From assembly GCA_045226015.1 (NCBI GenBank), contig JBGVBY010000001.1, positions 62,001 through 126,000 of the forward strand: DNA of 64,000 bases, read 5' to 3'. Both the position numbers and the translations under genes were made by a program. The notes under the pieces are model-generated. The model was given only the letters and a program-made list of their open reading frames with translations, searched no databases and was not told where the DNA came from. The DNA is from UBA2450 sp045226015. GTDB taxonomy: Bacteria > Bacillota_I > Bacilli_A > RFN20 > CAG-826. Shown one piece after another: positions 8,539-17,512 of this stretch (its first letter is position 1; every line of letters begins with the position of its first letter).

Positions 8539-10866
8539 TTATTTTTTAAGTTCTTTAATACCTTTAAGAATCTTCTCAGGAGTAATTGGTAATGAGTGGA
8601 TTCTCACTCCGGTTGCATTATAGATAGCGTTACAGATAACTGCTGGAGGAGTATCAATACCAATTTCACCGACAGATTTCGCTCCAAATGGGCCTGTTGG
8701 CTCATAAGAATCAGCAAATTCAGTAGTTAATTTATGAATATCTTTATGTGTTGGGATGTGATAGTTAAGGAAATTATTACTCAACAAGTTGCCCTTGTTG
8801 TCATATTTAACAGCTTCAAAACAGGCCATACCCATACCTTGAACAATGCCGCCTTCGACTTGTCCTCTAGCAAGCATTGGGTTAATTGTGGTACCACAAT
8901 CTGTAACTGTAACATAGTTAAGGACTTGATATTCACCAGTTTCAGTATCAACTTCCACTTCAGCGTAGGCCGCCATAAATGGAGGAGGAGAAACGTGACC
9001 GTAATAACTTTCAGTAACTTGGACTTGGTTTTGATATTTGTTGTATAAGAGTTTGATCGATAAATCGTTTAAAGTAATAGATTTTTCACCAGAAGTGAAG
9101 GTTTCACCGTCAAATTCGACATTTTCTTCCTTTTCTTCAAGGAATCTAGCTGCTTCTTTGATTAAACGTCTTCTCATTTTTTGAGCGGCGTTCCATGCAG
9201 CGTTACCTGAAACATAGGTTGTACTAGAAGCGTACGCACCGCAATCAAATGGAGTTAAGTCAGTATCAGAAGAATAGATAATAACTTTATCAACAGTGGT
9301 TTGTAATTCTTCAGCGATGATTTGAGTAATGATTGTGTCACTACCTTGACCAATATCGGTAGCACCGACAGTGACCATGTATGTTCCACCATCGTTCAAT
9401 TTGATAGAACAACTACCCATATCCATAAATGGAATACCACTACCTTGCATAGCAATAGCCATACCATAGCCACGAACTTTATTTTCACTAATTACTTTAC
9501 GAGGCCAATTGTTTTTCCAATCAATTAATTCAGCACCACGATTAATACAATATGGGAGTTTACATGATTCCATAATCATTGCGGTACCTTTGGTACCTTC
9601 ACCCATTATCTCAAAGATTGGTGATGTTTCTTTTTCTTTCATAGAGTTGATCTCTCTAACCTTTTTAGGATCCATACCAAGCTTTTCAGCAAGAATATCA
9701 ACGGTTGCTTCTAAGGCATAGTTTCCTTGGATAGCACCATATCCACGATACGCACCAGCAGGTACGTGATTAGTGTAAACAACGCGGCCGCCAAATCTGA
9801 CCGCATCAACTTTGTTATATAAAGGGAGAACCTTACTACCAACAATCATAAAGACTGTTAAGGAATGTTCACCATAAGCACCTGTATCACTTAATGCACG
9901 ACAGTCAATCGCATTAATTCTTCCATCTTTCATCGCACCCATTTTCATGTAAATTTTCATTGGGTGACGGGTGTAAGAGGCACCAAAGACTTCTTCTCTG
10001 GTGTAGACACATCTACTAGGCTTTCCGGTTCTTAGTGTGGTTAATGCACAGAAAAATTCACCGTGGAATGCCTGTTTTCCACCAAAACCACCGCCAACTC
10101 TCGGCTTAATGAAACGAATTTGATTTAGTGGAATGCCTAAAGTTGTAGACATAATGCGCCTCATATGGAATGGGGTTTGAGTGCTTGAATAAATGACTAA
10201 TCTATTATGTTCATCTAAACGTGCGTTGCTACTATGTGTTTCAAGCATTGCGTGTGCTTGAGCTTGTGTATAGAAAGTTTCTTCGACAACAACATCACTC
10301 TTAGCAAGTTCTTTTTCAACACTGCCAACTTCCATTTCATAAGCTGCTGCAACATTCTTCTTTGGTTCGAAACCAATTGGGAACATTTCACAAATTCCGT
10401 CTTCTGGGTGAATGACAGATTTATTCTCATAAGCTGATTCAAAATCAAGTACTGGTTCTAATACTTCATACTCAACTTTAATAAGCTTTAAAGCATCATT
10501 AGCCACTTCTTCATTAATTGCCGCTACCATAGCGACTTCATCGCCAACATATCTAACATATTCATCTAAGATGAATTTATCATGTGGTGATGGCTCTGGA
10601 TAGCCTTGTCCTGCTCTTGAGAAAGAGACATGTGGGACATCTTTATAAGTTAGAACAAGAGCGACACCATTAAGTTTTTTAGCTTCCTCTACATCGATGT
10701 TTTTGATTCTCGCAAAAGCATGTGGAGAACGTAAAATTTTAATTACTAAACTGTTTTGTGCTGCTAAGTCATCAGTATAAAAACTACGACCTTGCATTAA
10801 ACCTTTGCCGTCTACTGAATGAGTCTTATTATTTACGACACGCATTTTCTTTTTATCGATAATCAT
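8539..10866 (-). CDS. Xanthine-dehydrogenase-type molybdopterin-binding subunit (set 2)
   Basis: A 775-residue molybdenum hydroxylase large subunit. Signatures include GGGFGGKQAFHGEFF, AGAYRGYGAIQGNYALE, GQGSDT and GPFGAKSVGEIG, the last carrying the expected catalytic Glu. Length is standard. Its own 2Fe-2S and FAD subunits lie directly upstream (10870-12113), so this is a second complete enzyme distinct from set 1. AGGAGG lies just before ATG 10866. Two different Mo hydroxylases in one operon suggest two ring oxidations (for example hypoxanthine and xanthine, or the XdhABC and XdhD roles of E. coli), but this assignment is inference. Confidence 0.9.
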   Translation of the reverse strand: MIIDKKKMRVVNNKTHSVDGKGLMQGRSFYTDDLAAQNSLVIKILRSPHAFARIKNIDVEEAKKLNGVALVLTYKDVPHVSFSRAGQGYPEPSPHDKFILDEYVRYVGDEVAMVAAINEEVANDALKLIKVEYEVLEPVLDFESAYENKSVIHPEDGICEMFPIGFEPKKNVAAAYEMEVGSVEKELAKSDVVVEETFYTQAQAHAMLETHSSNARLDEHNRLVIYSSTQTPFHMRRIMSTTLGIPLNQIRFIKPRVGGGFGGKQAFHGEFFCALTTLRTGKPSRCVYTREEVFGASYTRHPMKIYMKMGAMKDGRINAIDCRALSDTGAYGEHSLTVFMIVGSKVLPLYNKVDAVRFGGRVVYTNHVPAGAYRGYGAIQGNYALEATVDILAEKLGMDPKKVREINSMKEKETSPIFEIMGEGTKGTAMIMESCKLPYCINRGAELIDWKNNWPRKVISENKVRGYGMAIAMQGSGIPFMDMGSCSIKLNDGGTYMVTVGATDIGQGSDTIITQIIAEELQTTVDKVIIYSSDTDLTPFDCGAYASSTTYVSGNAAWNAAQKMRRRLIKEAARFLEEKEENVEFDGETFTSGEKSITLNDLSIKLLYNKYQNQVQVTESYYGHVSPPPFMAAYAEVEVDTETGEYQVLNYVTVTDCGTTINPMLARGQVEGGIVQGMGMACFEAVKYDNKGNLLSNNFLNYHIPTHKDIHKLTTEFADSYEPTGPFGAKSVGEIGIDTPPAVICNAIYNATGVRIHSLPITPEKILKGIKELKK

Positions 10867-10869
10867 AAA

Positions 10870-11319
10870 TTATTCCTCCTTCAAGTAAGCCTTGATAGCG
10901 TTAAATTGGGATTGAAGCCCTGAACATCTACAAAGGTTACCAACTATATAATTCTTAATCTCTTCATCAGTTGGATTTTTATATTCACGTTTTAAAGCAT
11001 AGATCACTAAAGCATAACCAACGTTACAGAATCCGCATTGATCAGCGCCTTCTTCTGCAAAATAATGGGCAATTCTCCCTGCATCTTCTTGAATTCCCTC
11101 AACAGTAGTGATGTGTTTTCCTTCAATTGAGGCAGTTAATAATGAACAGCTCATCATCGGCTTTCCATCAACAAGTAAAGTACATGAACCACAAGTAGAT
11201 TCATTGCAGCCAACTTTTACACTTTTAACTCCATGTTTTCTAAGAGTGTTCGCAAGGAATTCTCCTGGAGCGACATCATATGACACTAAAGTGTCATTTA
11301 AATAAAATGATACTAACAT
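10870..11319 (-). CDS. Xanthine-dehydrogenase-type [2Fe-2S] subunit (set 2)
   Basis: A 149-residue protein with both [2Fe-2S] sites: C38, C43, C46, C58 for the ferredoxin-like cluster and C95, C98, C130, C132 for the helical cluster. The usual CGFCTPG motif is CGFCNVG here, a small departure from set 1. AAGGAGG lies about 10 bases before ATG 11319, and the start overlaps the stop of the FAD-subunit gene as TAATG. It delivers electrons from the 775-residue Mo subunit encoded immediately downstream. Confidence 0.9.
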   Translation of the reverse strand: MLVSFYLNDTLVSYDVAPGEFLANTLRKHGVKSVKVGCNESTCGSCTLLVDGKPMMSCSLLTASIEGKHITTVEGIQEDAGRIAHYFAEEGADQCGFCNVGYALVIYALKREYKNPTDEEIKNYIVGNLCRCSGLQSQFNAIKAYLKEE

Positions 11320-12113
11320 TATTTACTAACCTCCTTTAATCCACGCTTAACATAAACTCTAGTGAGATCTAGTCTATATTCCTTAGATGCATCTTTGTTG
11401 TCTAAGAATTGAAGTTCATTGCAAACCATGTCTGCTGCTTTTTCAAAGTCAGCATCACTTGGTTTAGAAACACCATTAAGGTATTCCATAGCAGAGTGTG
11501 CTAAAGCTGCTACCATTGGTCTAGCGCCAACAGAGATATAGTATTTATTATTTCTTTTAGAAATAGCAAAATTGACGATTGGGAAATCTAAAGCGGTAGT
11601 CTTTACTTTTTTAAAGTAACCTTTACCGTTTTCTTTCTTAATACGGATAGAAACAAGAATTCCATTTACCTTACCTTTATAAGATAAATATTCTTCTAAA
11701 GACATCTCCGCTTTTGGATAGAACTCTAAGGTTACGTCATATGGAAGTAGTCCACAGATAACATCAGAGAAAACGTATCTTCCTGTAATGGAGCCACCTA
11801 TAGTCGCGGTATTACGGAAGTTAACTCCCATAACTTCTCTAACTGCAAATGCGATTGAATCATTAAATAATGATCTTATAACTGGGGAGTTCTCAAAATC
11901 CCTTTGAGTAACCATGCTTCCAACAATTACTTCATTATCTTGCTCTTTAATGGAATCTAATCCAAGAGAAGATAAATCAATTAAACAATTAATGTTTAAT
12001 CCCATCTTCTTGATCCATAATCCGCCACCCTTAATGACGTTTTTAGGATCTTCTTGAAGTTTTTGATATGCATCTTCTAAAGAAGATGCTCGGTAGTATT
12101 CATTAATCTTCAT
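11319..12113 (-). CDS. Xanthine-dehydrogenase-type FAD-binding subunit (set 2)
   Basis: A 264-residue CoxM/XdhB-family protein. The first FAD loop is recognisable as KGGGLWI (residues 28-34) rather than the canonical AGGTDL, and the second as NTATIGGSITGR near residue 100. The divergent loops and shorter length recall E. coli YgfM, the FAD subunit that stands with XdhD, more than the set 1 subunit. AAAGGA precedes ATG 12113, and the gene begins 4 bases after the MocA-like gene. It should be the flavoprotein of the second molybdenum hydroxylase. Confidence 0.82.
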   Translation of the reverse strand: MKINEYYRASSLEDAYQKLQEDPKNVIKGGGLWIKKMGLNINCLIDLSSLGLDSIKEQDNEVIVGSMVTQRDFENSPVIRSLFNDSIAFAVREVMGVNFRNTATIGGSITGRYVFSDVICGLLPYDVTLEFYPKAEMSLEEYLSYKGKVNGILVSIRIKKENGKGYFKKVKTTALDFPIVNFAISKRNNKYYISVGARPMVAALAHSAMEYLNGVSKPSDADFEKAADMVCNELQFLDNKDASKEYRLDLTRVYVKRGLKEVSK

Positions 12114-12117
12114 ACTA

Positions 12118-12681
12118 TCAATCCTTTCTGATACGATTCTTCACATCGTCAAAATCAAAAACATTATTTATGTTTAACACTATGTTTTCATCTACAACAT
12201 TTATTATTTCATATTTTTTGCTATCACGGAACAACTTTAGATTAAAATCTAAGTCTTTAGAGAGTAGTTCGTCTTTATATTTCTTTGAAATGTAAATAGG
12301 ATGACCGTCAGTGTCTTTATATCTAACGATTCTAATATCCCCTTTACCATTTAGTATCTTTTTATAAGTAGTAGCCTGAACAAATGGACAATCTCCTGGA
12401 ATGAGTAAAAAGTCTTCTTTAGTCTCTTTAACACCTGCTAAAACAGATGAAAACATTCCCTTTTCATAGTCTTTGTTATAAACAAAAGTAACGTCCTCAT
12501 CTTTAAGAGCATTTCTAATCTCTTGATCGTATTTTCCTGTAACAACAATAATACGAGACACAAAAGGACGCATTCCGTTAATTGTGTACCATAAAAGAGG
12601 ATGTCCTTTGAATTCTAAAAGAAGCTTGTTAGAGTTCATCCTGGTGGATTTGCCACCAGCTAAGATAATGCCTTCCGCCAT
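12118..12681 (-). CDS. mocA: MocA-like molybdenum cofactor cytidylyltransferase, first gene of the purine operon
   Basis: A 187-residue nucleotidyltransferase of the MobA/MocA family. GIILAGGKSTRM near the N-terminus is the nucleotide-binding loop, and LLIPGDCPF carries the metal-binding Asp. MocA transfers CMP to molybdopterin, giving the cytosine dinucleotide cofactor used by many xanthine-dehydrogenase-type enzymes, which fits its place just ahead of two such enzymes. The ATG at 12681 matches the family N-terminus; a longer frame to 12717 would run through the promoter. No Shine-Dalgarno site exists: a consensus -10 box ends 7 bases upstream, so the transcript is predicted to be leaderless. 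Confidence 0.82.
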   Translation of the reverse strand: MAEGIILAGGKSTRMNSNKLLLEFKGHPLLWYTINGMRPFVSRIIVVTGKYDQEIRNALKDEDVTFVYNKDYEKGMFSSVLAGVKETKEDFLLIPGDCPFVQATTYKKILNGKGDIRIVRYKDTDGHPIYISKKYKDELLSKDLDFNLKLFRDSKKYEIINVVDENIVLNINNVFDFDDVKNRIRKD

Positions 12682-12688
12682 TACAAAA

Positions 12689-12717
12689 ATTATATTTTGA
12701 AAATATTGATATATCAA
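12689..12717 (-). promoter_or_regulatory. Promoter of the purine-catabolic operon (leaderless type)
   Basis: On the minus strand, TTGATA (12717-12712) and TATAAT (12694-12689) are separated by exactly 17 bases. The -10 box ends 7 bases before ATG 12681, placing the expected transcription start at or one base before the A of the start codon. Perfect -10, 5/6 -35. Confidence 0.75.
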
Positions 12718-12719
12718 TA
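12704..12719. promoter_or_regulatory. Palindromic candidate operator over the -35 box
   Basis: TATTGATATATCAATA is a perfect 16-bp palindrome covering the -35 hexamer and the start of the spacer of the operon promoter. A repressor bound here would block RNA polymerase. No dedicated regulator gene adjoins the operon within the window. Confidence 0.5.
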
Positions 12720-12730
12720 CTTCATTAATA

Positions 12731-13483
12731 TCATTCTTTGAAGTATTTTTGATTTCTATTTAAAACAAATAAGTACACTAATAATAGATATACTGCTGAT
12801 ACGACTGTGATAACTAACGCTGTTAAGTATTTAGTGGAGTCGCTCATATATACAAAGTATATATTTTGAATGAATACAGTATTAAAGAAGTTAAAGAGGA
12901 AATGGAAACACATGCACGCAGGTAAGGAATATGTGTACTCGTATATGAATCCGAGAACTAGACCTAGGCCAAACGTATATGCAACTTGAATTAAAATTGA
13001 CACCACTCCATTAACGTTTGTAGCGTTCACCATATTTAATAAATGAAAGCCCGCAAAGATAAGTGCACTAAACAAAATACGCTTAATTGATGAGCTTTTT
13101 ACAAATGAATTTTGAATAACAAACCTAAATAAGAACTCTTCAATAACGACACCAAGAAGATGATAAATCGAGATAACAATTACTAACGAAACATCACTAG
13201 TTAGGGCCAAAAAACCTCTATCAATTGAGACGGCAATGAGGTTTGATAAACAGATAACTATCAAAGGAATAAAAAGTAACATTCTCTTGTAGTTTGCAAA
13301 CTTAAAAATGTTAACTCTGTAAACCCAAAGTAGGTAAAAATCATACGCAACTAGTAATGAACGTAAACAAATTTGGAGTGTGACCTGATAAATATAAGGA
13401 ATATTGAACAAATCAACAGGAAATGAGTTCACAAAGATGAACAAAAATGCAAATAGAAGAAGATCTAACCATTTGAATCTCAT
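12731..13483 (-). CDS. CPBP-family intramembrane protease
   Basis: A 250-residue polytopic membrane protein. The CPBP (Abi) motifs are present: EEFLFR (motif 1, EExxxR), FAGFHL (motif 2, FxxxH) and CFHFLFN (motif 3, HxxxN), so the glutamyl/metallo-type active site looks intact. Seven or eight hydrophobic segments are seen. Family members act as CaaX-type prenyl proteases in eukaryotes and in bacteriocin immunity or membrane-protein processing in Bacillota. It overlaps the lgt gene upstream by 4 bases (ATGA), so the two form an operon, but no functional link with Lgt is known to me. Confidence 0.82.
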   Translation of the reverse strand: MRFKWLDLLLFAFLFIFVNSFPVDLFNIPYIYQVTLQICLRSLLVAYDFYLLWVYRVNIFKFANYKRMLLFIPLIVICLSNLIAVSIDRGFLALTSDVSLVIVISIYHLLGVVIEEFLFRFVIQNSFVKSSSIKRILFSALIFAGFHLLNMVNATNVNGVVSILIQVAYTFGLGLVLGFIYEYTYSLPACMCFHFLFNFFNTVFIQNIYFVYMSDSTKYLTALVITVVSAVYLLLVYLFVLNRNQKYFKE

Positions 13484-14247
13484 TTATTATTTTCAGCCTC
13501 CTCTTTATCAAAATATTTACGTAAAAAGAAGTAAAGTGGAACACAAATAATAACAATCAAAATACACCAATATTGTGAAGGAGATAGACCAGCAAGTTGT
13601 CCTCTTTCGTCTCCTCTGAAAAATTCGATAATAAATCTAAAAATTCCGTAAAAACCCAAATAAATTAGGAAATTATACAAAAAATTTCGCTTAAAACTCA
13701 TATAAATTAAGAAAGCTGCTAAGAAGAACAAGAAGAACGATTCTATTAATTGAGTTGGAAGAACTTTATGGAAGTGACCAGGGAACAAAACTCCAATATC
13801 ACTATCGGTTTCAATACCATAACAACAGCCAGATAAGAAGCATCCAATTCTTCCAAAAGCGTGACCTAACGATATACAAGCTGGAGCAATAACTAAAATT
13901 CGATCCATGATAGGTTCATTATGTCTTAAATAATAGAATTTATAGATTAAAACAAAGGCTGGAACGCCAAATACGAGTCCACCATAGAAAGTCATGCCCC
14001 AAGTCCAAGATTGATTTGTATGGTAAATTGCATGCTTTATTGCTTCATATAAATTTTCAAATAATATCGTTCCTATAATTCCGAAAAAGACAGCACCGAT
14101 AATTACTATCGACATATCTAAAATAGAATCTTTTTTGAATCCTCTTTTAAACATATATATGAAAAACAAGATAGCAGCGGCAATAACGCCAACAAAAATC
14201 ATTACCACCATTGAGAATCCATTTATGCCAAATAAATCAGGATACAT
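13480..14247 (-). CDS. lgt: Prolipoprotein diacylglyceryl transferase, divergent form
   Basis: A 255-residue protein with about seven membrane segments and the Lgt core: GLVFGVPAFV, then SLGHAFGRIGCFLSGCCYG and FFRGDERG near the C-terminus. Lgt adds the diacylglyceryl group to the lipobox cysteine of prolipoproteins, and this window encodes several. The canonical GRxGNFxN signature reads GRIGCFLSGC, a variant found in some Bacillota Lgt-like proteins, so a paralogue with altered function cannot be excluded. No Shine-Dalgarno precedes ATG 14247; a TAAAAT-type -10 lies 8 bases upstream, so this may be another leaderless transcript. Confidence 0.78.
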   Translation of the reverse strand: MYPDLFGINGFSMVVMIFVGVIAAAILFFIYMFKRGFKKDSILDMSIVIIGAVFFGIIGTILFENLYEAIKHAIYHTNQSWTWGMTFYGGLVFGVPAFVLIYKFYYLRHNEPIMDRILVIAPACISLGHAFGRIGCFLSGCCYGIETDSDIGVLFPGHFHKVLPTQLIESFFLFFLAAFLIYMSFKRNFLYNFLIYLGFYGIFRFIIEFFRGDERGQLAGLSPSQYWCILIVIICVPLYFFLRKYFDKEEAENNK

Positions 14248-14258
14248 ATAGATATATT

Positions 14259-14274
14259 TTACTTTATAAAGTAA
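14259..14274. promoter_or_regulatory. Palindrome between divergent lgt and arcC
   Basis: TTACTTTATAAAGTAA is a perfect 16-bp palindrome in the 67-bp divergent intergenic region. A weak plus-strand promoter for arcC can be drawn (TTTACT at 14258, TATAGT 18 bases on), and a weak TAAAAT for lgt on the other side, so the palindrome is a possible shared operator. Confidence 0.35.
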
Positions 14275-14314
14275 TAAATGATATAGTTATTTTGTTACAA
14301 GGAGATATCTAATA

Positions 14315-15229
14315 ATGAGATATGTTGTTAGTTTAGGTGGCAATGCTTTAGGTAATAACGCTGAAGAACAAAAACTTTTAGTGAGTAACGTTGCTAAATA
14401 CATTGTCAAATTAATGAAAGATGGACATGAAGTGGTCATTGTCCACGGTAATGGACCACAAGTTGGAATGATCAATAATGCCTTCTCAGAAGCAAAAGGT
14501 GTACCAGACATGCCATTCCCAGAATGTGGAGCTATGAGCCAAGGATATATTGGATTTCACTTACAAAACGCGCTTCAAAATGAATTAAAATCGCAAAAAG
14601 TTAAAAGAAACGTCGCTACAATTGTCACTCAAGTTGTGGTGGATAAAAACGATCCACTCTTCCAAAACCCAACAAAACCAGTCGGTTCCTTTATGAGCAA
14701 AGAAGAAGCTGAAATTGTTGCTAAAGAAAAAGGCTACACAATGAAAGAAGATGCAGGACGTGGATATAGAAGAGTCGTCCCATCCCCACTTCCAATTGAT
14801 ATTGAAGAAAAAGAAATCATCTCTACACTCGTTAAAAATGGTGACGTAGTCATATGTGCAGGCGGAGGCGGTATCCCAGTCATTAGAGAAAATGAAAAAT
14901 TAGAAGGTGTCGCCGCTGTTATTGATAAAGATTATGCTTCTGCTTTAGTAGCAGAACTAGTTGGAGCGGATTACCTAGTAATCCTTACCGCTATCGATAA
15001 CGTCTGTATCAATTACAAACAACCTGATGAAAAGAAATTAGGAAAAGTTTCATTAGATGAAATGAAAGAATACATGAAAGGTGATTACTTCGCAAAAGGA
15101 AGTATGTATCCTAAAGTGAATGCCTGCGTTAAATTCTTAACAAGATGTCCAGGCAAAACCGCTGTTATCGCCGCTCTAGAAAATGCGGCTCTCGCATTTG
15201 AAGAGAAAAGCGGAACAATCATTCGTTAA
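14315..15229 (+). CDS. arcC: Carbamate kinase
   Basis: A 304-residue amino-acid-kinase-fold enzyme that converts carbamoyl phosphate and ADP to ATP, CO2 and ammonia. SLGGNALGNN at the N-terminus, VIVHGNGPQVG, the CAGGGGIPV loop and DKDYASALVAE are all typical. AAGGAG precedes ATG 14315 at normal spacing. It is transcribed divergently from lgt and away from the catabolic operon, yet E. coli yqeA, a carbamate kinase homologue, lies in its purine cluster. An energy-yielding role for carbamoyl phosphate from purine or allantoin-like breakdown is therefore likely. No arginine deiminase or ornithine carbamoyltransferase gene is in the window. Confidence 0.93.
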   Translation: MRYVVSLGGNALGNNAEEQKLLVSNVAKYIVKLMKDGHEVVIVHGNGPQVGMINNAFSEAKGVPDMPFPECGAMSQGYIGFHLQNALQNELKSQKVKRNVATIVTQVVVDKNDPLFQNPTKPVGSFMSKEEAEIVAKEKGYTMKEDAGRGYRRVVPSPLPIDIEEKEIISTLVKNGDVVICAGGGGIPVIRENEKLEGVAAVIDKDYASALVAELVGADYLVILTAIDNVCINYKQPDEKKLGKVSLDEMKEYMKGDYFAKGSMYPKVNACVKFLTRCPGKTAVIAALENAALAFEEKSGTIIR

Positions 15230-15235
15230 AGCAAA

Positions 15236-15263
15236 CAAAAACTTCGGTTTCCCGAAGTTTTTT
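15236..15263. terminator. Bidirectional rho-independent terminator between arcC and serA
   Basis: ACTTCGG and CCGAAGT form a stem around a TTTC loop at 15241-15258, with an A-run before and a T-run after. It can end both the plus-strand arcC and the minus-strand gdhA-serA transcripts. Confidence 0.88.
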
Positions 15264-15283
15264 GTTGCCGTTAATCTATAAGA

Positions 15284-16411
15284 TTACTTAAGCAAATATG
15301 TTCTTAAGACACCTGGAACTTTAACTTCACTAACGTCTTCTTTAACATCAGCGATTAACGCTCCAAAGGCACCTTTAACACCATTAACATAGTTAACTGG
15401 TTTAACTGCCTTAACAATTTCGTTAACATCAGCGGTAGCTTCAAAAAGAACCACTACTCTTTTTCCAGTTCTATTACCTAATGTTAAGTTAGGATAATTA
15501 ACCGAATTAACGATATTTCCGTTTTCAATAAAGTTAACGACTTGGTTAGCGGCCATAGCAGCACAGTTATCTTCAGCTTCTTCAGTAGATGCACCTAAGT
15601 GAGAAATAGCAACTACGCCTTCCATATTCGCTGTTTTAGCGTTAGGGAAGTCAGTGACATATCTTCTAACTTTTCCGCTCTCTAAAGCGACTTTTAAGTC
15701 ATCATCATTAACTAATGCATCTCTAGCAGCGTTAACAATAATTACTCCATCTTTCATTAGCGCAAAAGCGTCTTTATTAAGCATACCTTTTGTCGCGTCT
15801 AATAGAGGCACGTGAACTGAGATATAATCTGCTTTTTCATATAATTCTTTGTTTTCAACAAATCTGACATTAGAAAGAAGATCTTTATATCTTTCTCTAG
15901 TAGCTTCACTTGGTTCAACAGCGATAACGTTCATACCAAGTTTAGACGCACTATCAGCGACAAGAGCACCAATAGCACCGCAACCGATAACACCTAAGGT
16001 TTTTCCTAAGATTTCAGTTCCTGCAAATGCGCCTTTAGCTTTTTCCATAGATTTATTAATCTCTGGATCTTCTTTATTAGCCTTGACCCATTCCATGGAT
16101 CCTCTAATATCTCTAGCAGCTAAAAGCATCATCGCAATTGTTAATTCTTTAACTGCGTTAGCGTTTGCTCCAGGAGTGTTAAATACCACTACACCTTTAG
16201 AAGCATATTTATCTAAAGGAATGTTATTAACACCTGCTCCTGCTCTAGCAACACATTTAACACTTTCTGGAAGTTCCATTTCATGCATTGCCGCGCTTCT
16301 CACTAAAACAGCGTCACTATTCTCTAAAGAATCACTAATAGAGTAATTAGCTGGAAGAACTTTTAAACCAACAGGAGAGATTTTATTCAAACAATGAACT
16401 CTTCTATCCAT
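15284..16411 (-). CDS. serA: D-3-phosphoglycerate dehydrogenase family protein
   Basis: A 375-residue D-2-hydroxyacid dehydrogenase, the first step of serine synthesis from 3-phosphoglycerate. VARAGAGVNNIP, the Rossmann motif GVIGCGAIGALVA, VHVPLLDATKGML and HLGAST, with the catalytic His, are visible. It lacks a full-length ACT regulatory domain: only about 60 residues follow the catalytic core, with a divergent ACT-like pattern, as in short SerA forms. GAGGAGG precedes ATG 16411, which overlaps the serC stop as TAATG. Last gene of the gdhA-DUF1015-serC-serA operon. Confidence 0.92.
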   Translation of the reverse strand: MDRRVHCLNKISPVGLKVLPANYSISDSLENSDAVLVRSAAMHEMELPESVKCVARAGAGVNNIPLDKYASKGVVVFNTPGANANAVKELTIAMMLLAARDIRGSMEWVKANKEDPEINKSMEKAKGAFAGTEILGKTLGVIGCGAIGALVADSASKLGMNVIAVEPSEATRERYKDLLSNVRFVENKELYEKADYISVHVPLLDATKGMLNKDAFALMKDGVIIVNAARDALVNDDDLKVALESGKVRRYVTDFPNAKTANMEGVVAISHLGASTEEAEDNCAAMAANQVVNFIENGNIVNSVNYPNLTLGNRTGKRVVVLFEATADVNEIVKAVKPVNYVNGVKGAFGALIADVKEDVSEVKVPGVLRTYLLK

Positions 16412-17496
16412 TATTTATGAGCCTCCTCAAATTCTTTGAGATATTTAACTAAAGCTTTAACGCCATCAATAGGCATTGCGTTATAAATAGAAGCTCTTAA
16501 TCCACCTGTAGATCTATGACCTTTGAGGTTTGTGAATTTATATTTCTTCGCACCTTCTAAGAATTCAGCGTCAAGTTCTTCGCTTGGAGTTCTGAAAGTG
16601 ACGTTCATTAATGAACGTGAATCTTTTCTAACTGATGTCTTATAGAAATTAGAACTATCTAAATAGTCGTATAAGACTTTAGCTTTTTCTTCATTTAAAA
16701 TACGACGTTTCTCTAGACCACCGTTTTTGAGTAACCATTTGAAGACTTTACCACAAATATAGATACCATAAGTTGGTGGGGTGTTATACATAGAACCATT
16801 CTCCACATGTGGAGCGTATCTTAAATAGACTGGTAATGGTAATTCGGCGCTTCTAGCCACTAAATCATCACGGATAATTACTATAGTAACTCCAGCAGGA
16901 CCAACGTTCTTTTGAGCACCAGCGTAAATCATACCAAACTTACGAACATCAATTGGTTCACTTAAGAAGCAGCTACTCATATCACAAATTAGAGGAATCT
17001 TACCGGTATTTGGATATTCTTTGAACTTAGTGCCGTAAATTGTGTTGTTATCGCACATATAGACGTAATCACTATCTTCGTTGATCTTGAGATTCTTCAT
17101 ATCTGGGATATAAGAGAATTTCTCATCTTCACTACTAGCGATAACTCTTACTTCGCCGAAGAGTTTAGCGTCTTGAATCGCTTTTTTAGTCCATACACCA
17201 GTATGGATATAATCTGCTTTCTTATTAACAGTCATAAGATTCATAGGAATCATTCCAAATTGAAGGGTTGCACCTCCTTGAAGGAATAAGACCTTATAGT
17301 TCTCAGGAATACCAATAAGTTCACGTAAATCAGCTTCTGCTTCATCAATGATTTGTTGATATACTTTGGAGCGGTGGCTCATTTCCATAACGGACATGCC
17401 ACATCCACGATAATCAAGCATTTCTTCTGCGGCTTCTTTAAGTACTTCTTCAGGAAGCATTGCTGGACCAGCAGAGAAGTTATAAATTCTTGCCAT
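16411..17496 (-). CDS. serC: Phosphoserine aminotransferase
   Basis: A 361-residue class V PLP aminotransferase, second step of serine synthesis (3-phosphohydroxypyruvate plus glutamate). FSAGPAMLPEEVL at the N-terminus and GAQKNVGPAG, with the PLP lysine, are diagnostic; HRSTGGLRASIYNA is the C-terminal substrate-binding segment. AAGGAG lies before ATG 17496. Its glutamate donor is made by GdhA, encoded two genes upstream in the same operon. Confidence 0.95.
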   Translation of the reverse strand: MARIYNFSAGPAMLPEEVLKEAAEEMLDYRGCGMSVMEMSHRSKVYQQIIDEAEADLRELIGIPENYKVLFLQGGATLQFGMIPMNLMTVNKKADYIHTGVWTKKAIQDAKLFGEVRVIASSEDEKFSYIPDMKNLKINEDSDYVYMCDNNTIYGTKFKEYPNTGKIPLICDMSSCFLSEPIDVRKFGMIYAGAQKNVGPAGVTIVIIRDDLVARSAELPLPVYLRYAPHVENGSMYNTPPTYGIYICGKVFKWLLKNGGLEKRRILNEEKAKVLYDYLDSSNFYKTSVRKDSRSLMNVTFRTPSEELDAEFLEGAKKYKFTNLKGHRSTGGLRASIYNAMPIDGVKALVKYLKEFEEAHK

Positions 17497-17512
17497 AAAA
17501 TTGTTCTCCTTA

